From SG8-41 sp032123035 (GTDB lineage Bacteria > Pseudomonadota > Gammaproteobacteria > Burkholderiales > SG8-41): a stretch of 11,886 nucleotides of DNA. Below are positions 5,937 through 11,886 of this stretch, piece after piece. The notes beneath the pieces are model-generated. The model worked only from the letters and a program-made list of their open reading frames with translations, was not told the DNA's origin and did not search any database. A program made the translations under genes and the position numbers. The stretch is from positions 1 through 11,886 of the forward strand of contig JAQBFV010000134.1 of NCBI GenBank assembly GCA_032123035.1, written 5' to 3'. How positions within the stretch are numbered: the stretch's first letter is position 1; each line of letters starts with the position of its first letter.

Positions 5937-6539
5937 GTGGGAATTAACGGCCATGCAATCCTGAAGGACGCCGTTGGCGCCGACGCCGAAGTCGATCTGA
6001 AGGAGATCGTCATGGGCCTGCATTGGCATCCGCAGGAGCGTCACGCGACCACCGGCAAGGAATCGGCAAACCTGGATGCGTTGTGTGTCCTGTTCGACGC
6101 GGACGGCCGCGTACTGGAGGTTATTCATCCCGGACACCCACGTAACGCCAATGGCAGCGTCGTGCACACCGGCGACTCGCCAACGGGAGCGAGCGAATGG
6201 GACGACGAGAGAATTTTCGTGTTCCTGGAGGCGCTTCCGGAAACGGTGTCCACCCTGGCCTTTGTCGTGACCAGCCCCACCGGCCGCGCCTTCGGGAACG
6301 TCCCTGGCGCATCCTGCCACGTGAGCGATCGCGTGACCGAACGCGAACTGCTCCGGTTCGATTTAACCGCGCTCGCGGACCATACGGCACACTATGCCGC
6401 CACCGTATATCGCGGCCCCACGGGCTGGAAAATTTCCCCGGATGCGCAAGCCGTGCGCGGCAAGCCCATGACAGAGCTGCGGGCACTGGCCGTGGGCGAG
6501 GCGATCCGCGTTAACTCTGCCACCGCCGGGCCTGCGTGA
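5937..6539 (+). CDS. TerD-family stress protein
   Basis: This 200-residue protein starts at GTG 5937, six bases after a strong AAGGAGGA (5923-5930); the gap to the ATPase stop is only 22 bases, so it is probably co-transcribed. The TerD signature is clear: ANLDALCVLFDADGRVLEVI (residues 44-63) then VVHTGDSPTGASEWDDERIF (75-94) and LPETVSTLAFVV. In TerD proteins the acidic residues of these segments bind calcium. Relatives occur in tellurite-resistance and general stress clusters, usually several paralogues with TerB/TerC. Here it is alone, without other ter genes, inside a metal-efflux operon. The C-terminal part (SDRVTERELLRFDLTALADH and onward) continues the fold. Family call strong; role in metal stress is inferred from context. 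Confidence 0.88.
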   Translation: MGINGHAILKDAVGADAEVDLKEIVMGLHWHPQERHATTGKESANLDALCVLFDADGRVLEVIHPGHPRNANGSVVHTGDSPTGASEWDDERIFVFLEALPETVSTLAFVVTSPTGRAFGNVPGASCHVSDRVTERELLRFDLTALADHTAHYAATVYRGPTGWKISPDAQAVRGKPMTELRALAVGEAIRVNSATAGPA

Positions 6540-6586
6540 GGACTGAAACATGAGTCGGTGACGCATCAGACCTAAAGGAGTGCCTT

Positions 6587-6850
6587 ATGAACCACGAACA
6601 GCAGCGCAATCCAGCCAGCGGGAACAAAACGAACTCCAAGGCCAAATGGATCCTCATCGGATTCATCGTCATCGCCGCATTTCTCCTTGTTACCGAGCAC
6701 AGGGCACACCTCTCCGGATGGCTGTCGTCCTATTGGATATGGCTGTTGCTGCTCGCTTGTCCCTTGATGCATCTGTTCATGCACGGCGGGCACGGACACG
6801 GCGGACATGGCAATCATCAACATCGTGAAAAGGGAAATAGCGGTGAGTGA
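6587..6850 (+). CDS. DUF2933-like small membrane protein with His-rich C-terminus
   Basis: This is an 87-residue protein with a polar N-terminus (1-19), one or two hydrophobic segments (about 20-37 and 48-60), then CPLMHLFMHGGHGHGGHGNH (59-78), rich in His and Gly. The C-P-L-M-H-x-F-M-H-G-G-H-G-H segment is what I associate with DUF2933 proteins, which recur next to copper and other heavy-metal genes. The histidines and methionines could bind soft metals at the membrane surface, but no function has been assigned. Start ATG 6587 is preceded by TAAAGGAG (6573-6580). Its last eight bases overlap the GTG start of the next gene, a sign of coupled translation. Confidence 0.82.
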   Translation: MNHEQQRNPASGNKTNSKAKWILIGFIVIAAFLLVTEHRAHLSGWLSSYWIWLLLLACPLMHLFMHGGHGHGGHGNHQHREKGNSGE

Positions 6851-7502
6851 ACCCGAATCGGCATATGGGTTGTGGTCACTGGTGATCATCAACTCCGTGG
6901 TCTTTATCATCTTCGCGTTCAGCTTCGCCAAGCCGCAAACGGAGCGCGACTGGCGCTCGTTCGGCGCCTTCTCCGCATTTCTCGTCGCGCTGTTCACGGA
7001 GATGTACGGCTTTCCCCTGACGATCTACCTGCTGTCCGGATGGCTGGGAACCAAGTTTCCGGGGATCGACTTTCTCGCCCACGATTCCGGGCATCTGCTC
7101 GAGGTGATGTTCGGATGGCGGTCAAACCCGCATTTCGGCCCGTTCCACATTCTCAGCAACCTGTTCATCGTTGGCGGATTCATCGTGCTCGCGAATGCCT
7201 GGAAGGTGCTCTACGCGGCGCAGCAGGAGCGCAAGCTCGCCACCACCGGCCCCTACGCGCATGTGCGGCATCCTCAGTACGCGGGTTTCGTCCTCATCAT
7301 GATCGGCTTCCTGCTGCAATGGCCAACGCTGCTGACGCTGATCATGTTCCCCATTCTCGTCTACATGTACGTGCGGCTGGCGCGACGGGAGGAGCGCGAG
7401 GTTGCCGCTGAATTCGGAGACGAATACCTGCGCTACTCAAGGCGGACGCCGGCGTTCCTTCCACGGCTGCGCGAGCTCATCGCGCCGAGCCACAGCCCGT
7501 GA
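6843..7502 (+). CDS. ICMT-like membrane methyltransferase, first of two tandem copies
   Basis: This protein has 219 residues if started at GTG 6843, which I prefer: AAAGGGA lies at 6829-6834, it overlaps the previous stop as GTGAGTGA, and the protein then begins SEPESAYGLW, matching the start of the similar region in the next gene. ATG 6807 is in frame but buried in the DUF2933 gene. The protein has about five transmembrane segments and the C-terminal signature of the isoprenylcysteine carboxyl methyltransferase/phospholipid methyltransferase superfamily: GPY (136-138), RHPQY (142-146), then RLARREEREV, EFGDEY and TPAFLPR. These bind S-adenosylmethionine at the membrane. Bacteria lack the prenylated substrates of the eukaryotic enzyme, so the substrate, perhaps a lipid or membrane thiol compound, is unknown. 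Confidence 0.85.
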   Translation: MSEPESAYGLWSLVIINSVVFIIFAFSFAKPQTERDWRSFGAFSAFLVALFTEMYGFPLTIYLLSGWLGTKFPGIDFLAHDSGHLLEVMFGWRSNPHFGPFHILSNLFIVGGFIVLANAWKVLYAAQQERKLATTGPYAHVRHPQYAGFVLIMIGFLLQWPTLLTLIMFPILVYMYVRLARREEREVAAEFGDEYLRYSRRTPAFLPRLRELIAPSHSP

Positions 7503-7547
7503 TTTCGGCGGAACCGCGCATGTAAATTCCTTGCAAGGGCGCCCGAA

Positions 7548-8276
7548 ATGGAACAGACGCAGGGATTTGACCACTTCCAGATCTGGATCGCGACCCAGGG
7601 AAGCTACGACTACGGCCTGTGGACACTGGTCGCCGTGTACTCGCTCGTGTTCATCGCCTTCGCTTTCGGCTTCGCGCGGCCGAGAAAGGCCCGCGACTGG
7701 CGCTCCTTCGGGGCGTTCTCGGCGTTCATCGTCGCCCTGTTCACCGAGATGTACGGCTTTCCGCTCACGCTCTACTTCTTCTCGGGCTGGCTGCAGAGCC
7801 GCTACCCTCAGCTCGACCTCTTCTCCCACCAGGCCGGGCACCTCTGGCAGACGGTGTTCGGGACCGCCGGCGATCCTCACTTCGCGTGGCTGCACACCGC
7901 GAGCCTCGTCCTGATCCTCGTTTCCCTCATCCTGCTCGCGGTCTCCTGGTGGGTGCTCTATCGCGCGCGGCGGCATGATCGGCTGGCGACCGGGGGCCCG
8001 TACCGGCTCATCCGCCACCCGCAATACGTCGCTTTCATTACGATCATGGTCGCGTTCCTCATTCAGTGGCCGACGCTGCTCACGCTCGCGATGTTTCCGG
8101 TGCTGGTCGTGATGTATACGCGACTCGCGCGGCGGGAGGAAGCCGAGATGGAAGCCCGATTCGGCGAGGAGTACGCGCGGTACGCTGCGAAGACTCCCGC
8201 GTTCGTCCCGCGCTGGAGCGGCGTGCCTCGGCATTTGTCCGGTGTGGTATCGCACATGGTGAGCAAAAGGAGATAA
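7548..8276 (+). CDS. ICMT-like membrane methyltransferase, second tandem copy
   Basis: This 242-residue protein is clearly related to the preceding gene product. The block from YGLW to FPLT is highly conserved (DWRSFGAFSAF, VALFTEMYGFPLT shared), as are GPY (150-152), RHPQY (156-160), QWPTLLTL, the RLARREE run, FGEEY and TPAFVPR. The central segment (about 82-145) is more divergent. The extra N-terminal 18 residues and a C-terminal tail, GVPRHLSGVVSHMVSKRR, are not in the first copy. The divergence suggests an old duplication, so the two may have split substrates or may act as partners. Start ATG 7548 follows AAGGG (7535-7539); its stop is two bases before the next ATG, so translation is likely coupled. 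The methyl acceptor is unknown. Confidence 0.85.
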   Translation: MEQTQGFDHFQIWIATQGSYDYGLWTLVAVYSLVFIAFAFGFARPRKARDWRSFGAFSAFIVALFTEMYGFPLTLYFFSGWLQSRYPQLDLFSHQAGHLWQTVFGTAGDPHFAWLHTASLVLILVSLILLAVSWWVLYRARRHDRLATGGPYRLIRHPQYVAFITIMVAFLIQWPTLLTLAMFPVLVVMYTRLARREEAEMEARFGEEYARYAAKTPAFVPRWSGVPRHLSGVVSHMVSKRR

Positions 8277-8278
8277 CG

Positions 8279-8878
8279 ATGAAACGTTCGCCTTCCTTCG
8301 CGTTTCTGATCTTTCTGCCCCTCTCGCTGTCGCTCTCCGGCCCCGCACTGGGCAACCAGCACAGCGAGCACGGCCGCATGATGGGCGAGCAAGCAGCGGC
8401 GGCGAATGAGCCCGAGTTCAAGACCCAGGATGATCTCAAGAAGGAGATCAGGGCATTGCGGGAACGGGTGGCCGCCCTGGAAGCCCTGAAACCGACGTTT
8501 ACGAACTTCATGCCGAACTTCTCCGAGCGGTTCCACGTCATGCACCGCGCCGGCGACGTCGGCGACTGGGCCGTCGCGGCGCACGAGGTCAGTGAAATGC
8601 AGCGCCTGACGCGCATCTCTATGCACATCGATCCCAAGCTCGGCGCTTTGATGCAGGGCTTCATGGACGGAAATCTTCGCAAGCTAAGCGAGGCGATCGA
8701 GCATGGGAGCGCCAAGTCGTTTCGGGTTGCTTTGAGGGACACCGTCGCAAGCTGTAACGGTTGCCATACCGCCACCGGGAGCACGATAGCGGTGAGTCTG
8801 AACGTCGATGAGAGCCTGAGTATGCGTCATCCCCACGCCCTCAGGAAGTCAACGGTTCCGAAAAACCATAAGCACTGA
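8279..8878 (+). CDS. Periplasmic CxxCH protein, probable C-terminal-heme cytochrome
   Basis: This 199-residue protein has a Sec signal peptide (about 1-25, ending in GPALG). The mature protein starts with a His/Met-rich stretch (QHSEHGRMMG, 27-36), continues with a charged helix that could form a coiled coil (50-70, DDLKKEIRALRERVAALEAL) and several further helices, and carries a single heme c site CNGCH (159-163) near the C-terminus. A heme site at the end of a helical bundle is the layout of class II cytochromes (cytochrome c'-like), but I cannot confirm that fold. A short tail with four histidines (184-199) follows. Start ATG 8279 has AAAAGGAG just upstream and lies two bases after the previous stop; the longer in-frame start at 8066 lies inside the methyltransferase gene and is rejected. 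Likely role: periplasmic electron carrier or metal/ligand sensor in the efflux operon. Confidence 0.75.
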   Translation: MKRSPSFAFLIFLPLSLSLSGPALGNQHSEHGRMMGEQAAAANEPEFKTQDDLKKEIRALRERVAALEALKPTFTNFMPNFSERFHVMHRAGDVGDWAVAAHEVSEMQRLTRISMHIDPKLGALMQGFMDGNLRKLSEAIEHGSAKSFRVALRDTVASCNGCHTATGSTIAVSLNVDESLSMRHPHALRKSTVPKNHKH

Positions 8879-8939
8879 TGGCGGGCCGCAATTCGGGAGC
8901 AAAGCACGGACAAATGTGGGGCGCAAATGGACGAGCGAT

Positions 8940-9470
8940 ATGAGCACGAAAAAGAATTCTAAGCGGGCGTCCGCGCCTGGCGGAAATGCCGGTTCGGGAG
9001 TCAAAAGTCGGATCGGAGCCGCAATATTCGCAGGAACGTTTGTGTTTCTCGTGGGCGCAATCATTGCCGCGCTGTGGATGGAAGAGAAATCGCCTGCCGA
9101 CCCGGATAATGCTGAGCAGGTGGCGCGAGGAAAACCGCTCTACGATAAAACCTGCGCGGCGTGCCATGGCGCGCGGCTAGAAGGTCAGGCGAACTGGCGC
9201 GTAAAGCTGTCGAACGGCCGCATGCCGGCGCCGCCGCACGACGCCTCGGGCCATACCTGGCATCACCCCGACGCTATACTATTCGGCATCACGAAGCACG
9301 GCCTCGTTCCCGGCAAATATGCGCCGCCCAATCACCAGAGCGACATGCCCGGATTCGAGAAGACGCTCTCGGACCAAGACATCTGGGCGGTGCTCGCGTA
9401 CATCAAGTCGTCCTGGTCGCCCGAGATTCGTAAGACACAGCGAAAGGTCGATTCACGGCGCAAACGGTAG
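8940..9470 (+). CDS. Membrane-anchored class I cytochrome c
   Basis: This 176-residue protein has a Lys/Ser-rich cytoplasmic start, one transmembrane anchor (about 26-46), then a periplasmic class I cytochrome domain: GKPLYDKTCAACHGARLEGQ with heme site CAACH (72-76), and SDMPGFEKTLSDQDIWAVLA with Met136 as probable axial ligand, followed by the final helix AYIKSSW. The first His/Met-rich loop (PPHDASGHTWHHPDAI) is long for this family. A basic tail ends the protein. It would receive or deliver electrons at the outer face of the membrane. ATG 8940 is chosen because the sequence before it (from GTG 8916) adds only eight unlike residues; neither has a good ribosome binding site. It is the last gene of the probable operon, 61 bases after the previous one. 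Confidence 0.9.
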   Translation: MSTKKNSKRASAPGGNAGSGVKSRIGAAIFAGTFVFLVGAIIAALWMEEKSPADPDNAEQVARGKPLYDKTCAACHGARLEGQANWRVKLSNGRMPAPPHDASGHTWHHPDAILFGITKHGLVPGKYAPPNHQSDMPGFEKTLSDQDIWAVLAYIKSSWSPEIRKTQRKVDSRRKR

Positions 9471-9708
9471 ACCACCGCCGCCGTCTATCGTCCGAGCACC
9501 GATTCCACCACATCGATCGGTTATCCTGCCTAAACGACGAGATATGTGACAAAAGGGGATGGATTGCGGGTTTGCTACGTGCGGACAAAGACAAAGGGCC
9601 TGCATCGCTGCGAGCCCTTCGGGAGCTAGAACAGTTCGGCGAGGAATTTCGCGCCTACTGGCTTGTCAAACGTTCCAATGTTGCGGCCGACAAGGTCGAG
9701 TAACTCCC
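9471..9708. other. Intergenic stretch without a convincing gene; possible decayed reading frame
   Basis: No gene with a proper start is seen. One plus-strand frame is open to TAA at 9701-9703; from TTG 9572 it would give 43 residues, including GPASLRALRELEQFGEEFRA, with protein-like composition and no recognised motif. It may be the 3' remnant of a gene cut by the event that placed the 198-bp element next to it. A second short frame (ATG 9559, 51 residues, Cys/Arg-rich) looks like chance. No clear terminator for the upstream operon was found. Confidence 0.3.
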
Positions 9709-9906
9709 TAGCAGCCTGTCGGACTTAACGGTGCGTCAGGCTGCTAAAAGCAAAACCGGCTGACCCTTCGGCAGGAAACCCGCCCGCAACGGTGGCATGT
9801 GATGAAAAGCAAGGGTGAATTCGCATCTCCGTTATACTCCGTTGCGTTTTTCCTGGCGCCGGTTTTGCATCAGGAGTATGTCGGGGCTTAGTCCGACAAA
9901 CTCCTA
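9709..9906. mobile_element. MITE-like element with related ends, terminal hairpins and internal inverted repeats
   Basis: The left end TAGCAGCCTGTCGGACTTAA (9709-9728) and the inverted right end TAGGAGTTTGTCGGACTAAG (9906-9887) match at 15 of 20 positions. Each end folds on itself: TAGCAGCCTG with CAGGCTGCTA (9709-9718/9737-9746) on the left, AGGAGTATGTCGG with CCGACAAACTCCT (9872-9884/9893-9905, one mismatch) on the right. Inside, GCAAAACCGGC (9750-9760) pairs with GCCGGTTTTGC (9858-9868), and CAGGAAA and CGCAACGG each have reverse complements in the same nested order on the other side. The whole can fold into one long imperfect stem. It encodes no protein, so it would be a non-autonomous element or a remnant with IS ends. 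No clear target duplication is seen. Confidence 0.65.
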
Positions 9907-9944
9907 GTTGATAACAGTTTAACTACGATAAGGGCCAAAACAAT

Positions 9945-10547
9945 ATGGATGCCACACTGATCGTCATAAGTGTATTAGTCGTCATTGCGCTGGTGGTTTT
10001 TTATGTGATCGCGATTTTCAACAGGTTGGTCACGCTGAAGAATCGATATAAGAATGCCTTCGCACAGATCGAAGTACAGTTAAAGCGACGTTACGATCTG
10101 ATCCCGAATCTTGTCGAGACTGCAAAGGGTTACATCAAGCACGAACGGCAAACTCTGGAATCGGTGGTCGCGGCGCGTAATGAGGCATCCAAGATGTTGT
10201 CCAACGCGGCGGCGGCTCCGGGCGACGCCACGGCGATGAAGGGCTTGATCGGCGCAGAAGGTAAGCTGTCCGGCGCCTTGCTGAATATGAAAATGGTGAT
10301 GGAAGCCTATCCAGATCTCAAGGCCAGTCAGAATATGCTGCAGTTAAGCGAGCAACTGACGACCACTGAAAACAAGGTGTCCTTCGCCCGGCAGGCCTTT
10401 AATGACCAGGTGATGGCCTATAACATCTATAAACAGACGTTTCCGCCGGTTTTCTTTGCCCCAATGTTTGGCCACGCACAGGATGCAGTGTTACTGGAAT
10501 TTGAAGACAGTGCGGCCATACAGGCCGCGCCGAAAGTCTCGTTTTGA
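9945..10547 (+). CDS. lemA: LemA-family protein
   Basis: This 200-residue protein is close to the usual family size. One N-terminal transmembrane helix (about 4-25) is followed by FNRLVTLKNRYKNAFAQIEV (25-44) and KRRYDLIPNLVETAKGYIKH (47-66), the family hallmark, then long helices to LSEQLTTTENKVSFARQAFN and the closing YNIYKQTFPPVFFAPMFGH. LemA proteins are membrane-tethered helical-bundle proteins of uncertain function, frequently encoded beside M48 peptidases or TPM-domain proteins and linked to envelope stress. ATG 9945 has AAGGG ten bases upstream. The M48 gene follows after 29 bases, so the two form a pair. Codon and base composition are less GC-rich than in the metal operon, consistent with a different origin. 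Confidence 0.93.
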   Translation: MDATLIVISVLVVIALVVFYVIAIFNRLVTLKNRYKNAFAQIEVQLKRRYDLIPNLVETAKGYIKHERQTLESVVAARNEASKMLSNAAAAPGDATAMKGLIGAEGKLSGALLNMKMVMEAYPDLKASQNMLQLSEQLTTTENKVSFARQAFNDQVMAYNIYKQTFPPVFFAPMFGHAQDAVLLEFEDSAAIQAAPKVSF

Positions 10548-10576
10548 TCGCGGTTGTTCGCACTGGTGCTTAAACG

Positions 10577-11886
10577 ATGAATTTCTTTGAATCGCAAGAT
10601 CGTGTGCGTAAAAACACGGCTCTGCTTGTCGTCCTGTTTGTTCTTGCTGTGGTCGCGTTGATCATCATGACCAATTTATTGGTCATGATCGTGTTTGGTT
10701 TTATCAATAGTGAGCAGTTGCGTGACGGCGAAACATTAATCCGGCAAATGGATTGGCAAACATTTGTCGCGGTAGGCGCCGGTGTCAGTGTCGTCGTATT
10801 CGCCGGCAGTCTCTACAAGATCATGGCCTTATCCGCGGGTGGCCATGTTGTTGCGGAGTCGCTGGGCGGGCAATTGATTCAACAAAATACGCAAGACCCG
10901 AATCAACGCAAACTGCTAAACGTGGTGGAAGAAATGGCCATCGCTTCCGGCACGCCTGCGCCGCCGGTTTATGTACTTGCGAATGAACAGGGCATTAACG
11001 CCTTTGCAGCGGGATTGTCGCCGCGTGATGCGGTCATTGGGGTTACCCAGGGGACGATTGATCATTTGAGCCGCGAACAGCTGCAAGGCGTAATTGCCCA
11101 TGAGTTCAGCCATATCTTCAATGGCGATATGCGGCTCAACATTCGCTTGATGGGTGCGCTGAATGGCATCCTGATTCTCGGTATGGTTGGCTATTATTTG
11201 CTGTATTCGACGTCATTTTCGAGTCGCCGACGCAGCAATGGTAAAAGCGCGGGCGGAATAATAGCGCTTGCTATTGGCCTGATGGTCATTGGTTTTGCCG
11301 GCACGTTTTTCGGCGGCCTGATAAAAGCCATGGTGAGCCGGCAACGGGAATATCTGGCAGACGCATCGGCGGTCCAGTTTACGCGTAACCCGAACGGGAT
11401 TGCGGGCGCGTTGAAGCGAATCGGAGGGCTGGAGTCTGGCTCGAAAGTGGAAAATCCCGGCGCGCCCGAAGTCAGCCATGCTTTTTTCGCCCAGGGAATA
11501 TCGGGTTTTATGCAGAGCTTGGCCGCCACGCACCCGCCGCTGGCAAAGCGTATCTTGCGCATTGATCCTCATTGGGACGGCAAGTTTGATTTCTCCGACC
11601 CGCCCGACGCAGTTCAGGATGAGGAGCAGGCCGGTGGATCGGAGACCATGACGCGTCAGGCGGTTGCCAAAAAGGTCGTGGCCGTTGCCGCGGGCGCGGC
11701 GGTTGTCGATGTCATGACTGCGATAGATCAAATCGGTAACCCGAATCAGGAAGGAGTCGATTACGCCCACTCACTGCTATCAGAGTTGTCCCCAGCCATT
11801 AAAGAGGCCGCGCGAGAACCTTACGGCGCTCGAGCCGTTATCTATTCCCTGGTGCTCGATAAGGGGCAAGAGGTTCGCGCCAGGCA
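10577..11886 (+). CDS. M48-family (HtpX-like) membrane metallopeptidase, 3' end outside window
   Basis: The frame is open from ATG 10577 to the window edge (436 codons). Two transmembrane helices (about 15-42 and 60-82) precede the catalytic domain, whose zinc motif is HEFSH (175-179) in GVIAHEFSHIFNGDMRLN; Glu176 is catalytic. Two more hydrophobic segments (192-211 and 226-250) and the third ligand Glu258 in SRQREYLADASAV follow, then the conserved GALKRIGGLE. HtpX proteases are near 290 residues; this protein continues for well over 100 residues past the conserved domain, so it belongs to the longer M48 group often encoded beside LemA. These enzymes degrade damaged membrane proteins with the active site facing the cytoplasm. 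No clear ribosome binding site is seen; coupling to lemA is possible. A 26-bp palindrome lies inside the gene (10664-10689). Confidence 0.92.
   Translation, partial: MNFFESQDRVRKNTALLVVLFVLAVVALIIMTNLLVMIVFGFINSEQLRDGETLIRQMDWQTFVAVGAGVSVVVFAGSLYKIMALSAGGHVVAESLGGQLIQQNTQDPNQRKLLNVVEEMAIASGTPAPPVYVLANEQGINAFAAGLSPRDAVIGVTQGTIDHLSREQLQGVIAHEFSHIFNGDMRLNIRLMGALNGILILGMVGYYLLYSTSFSSRRRSNGKSAGGIIALAIGLMVIGFAGTFFGGLIKAMVSRQREYLADASAVQFTRNPNGIAGALKRIGGLESGSKVENPGAPEVSHAFFAQGISGFMQSLAATHPPLAKRILRIDPHWDGKFDFSDPPDAVQDEEQAGGSETMTRQAVAKKVVAVAAGAAVVDVMTAIDQIGNPNQEGVDYAHSLLSELSPAIKEAAREPYGARAVIYSLVLDKGQEVRAR
10664..10689. repeat. 26-bp palindrome inside the M48 peptidase gene
   Basis: ATCATGACCAAT (10664-10675) and ATTGGTCATGAT (10678-10689) are exact reverse complements separated by TT. 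They encode part of the first transmembrane helix (about residues 30-38). In mRNA it could form a 12-bp stem near the 5' end of the reading frame; in DNA it could be a dyad binding site. Both arms contain TCATGA. Confidence 0.9.

Noticed and set aside
5168..6013. Minus-strand open frame spanning the ATPase 3' end and TerD start
   Set aside because: It crosses two well-supported plus-strand genes, has low-complexity composition and no ribosome binding site or motif.
8066..8278. Upstream extension of the CxxCH protein
   Set aside because: It overlaps the methyltransferase gene; ATG 8279 has a strong ribosome binding site and starts a signal peptide.
7437..8348. Minus-strand open frame opposite the second methyltransferase
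   Set aside because: It is charged, repetitive and motif-free; the plus-strand protein has a clear family signature.
9709..9906. Complete insertion sequence with transposase
   Set aside because: At 198 bp there is no room for and no trace of a transposase; only ends and inverted repeats are present.
1..11886. CRISPR array, tRNA or rRNA genes
   Set aside because: No regularly spaced direct repeats and no tRNA or rRNA signature sequences were seen on either strand.

Overview
The window looks like an accessory metal-stress region in a proteobacterial genome, most likely beta- or gammaproteobacterial. The evidence is a Tat-dependent Rieske protein, a MerR-type divergent promoter, c-type cytochromes and LemA/M48 proteins. 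No rRNA, tRNA or CRISPR array is visible, so the lineage cannot be fixed more closely. By eye, the composition falls into three blocks: an AT-rich stub (1 to about 180), a GC-rich core (about 190-9470), and a block of intermediate GC from about 9900 to the end. At least two junctions are therefore present.

Left edge and first block. Bases 3-191 encode a piece of an O-antigen ligase/polymerase-type membrane protein. It stops abruptly where a GC-rich reading frame begins that has a signal peptide but no start codon (179-580). Next come a small SHOCT-domain membrane protein, a perfect 16-bp-arm hairpin that overlaps its stop codon, an NfeD-like membrane protein, an orphan Rieske [2Fe-2S] protein with a twin-arginine signal, and a carboxymuconolactone decarboxylase-like protein that overlaps the Rieske gene by four bases (ATGA).

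Metal operon. A MerR-family regulator (minus strand, 2778-3185) diverges from a probable seven-gene operon (3263-9470). The intergenic region carries a textbook MerR-type promoter: TTGACT, a 19-20 bp spacer filled by a perfect 8-bp-arm dyad, then a -10. The divergent merR promoter overlaps it. The operon encodes a Cu(I)-type P1B ATPase with an unusual N-terminus (His/Cys-rich leader, two YHS domains, two heavy-metal-binding domains), a TerD-family protein, a small DUF2933-like membrane protein with a His-rich tail, two related ICMT-like membrane methyltransferases in tandem, a periplasmic CxxCH protein with its heme site near the C-terminus, and a membrane-anchored class I cytochrome c. My reading is that the ATPase exports Cu(I)/Ag(I) under MerR control. 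The remaining genes would protect or remodel the envelope and carry electrons there; that part is inference.

Right block. Bases 9471-9944 hold no convincing gene. They contain a possible decayed reading frame and a 198-bp MITE-like element (9709-9906) with related ends, a hairpin at each end and long imperfect internal inverted repeats. Its right end matches the hairpin at 888-921 at 15 of 16 positions. Beyond it lie lemA and an M48 metallopeptidase gene that runs off the window and contains a 26-bp palindrome in its first transmembrane-coding segment.

The most interesting items are the dispersed hairpin/MITE family, the duplicated methyltransferase genes in a metal operon, the ATPase N-terminus and the MerR variant lacking one metal-ligand cysteine.
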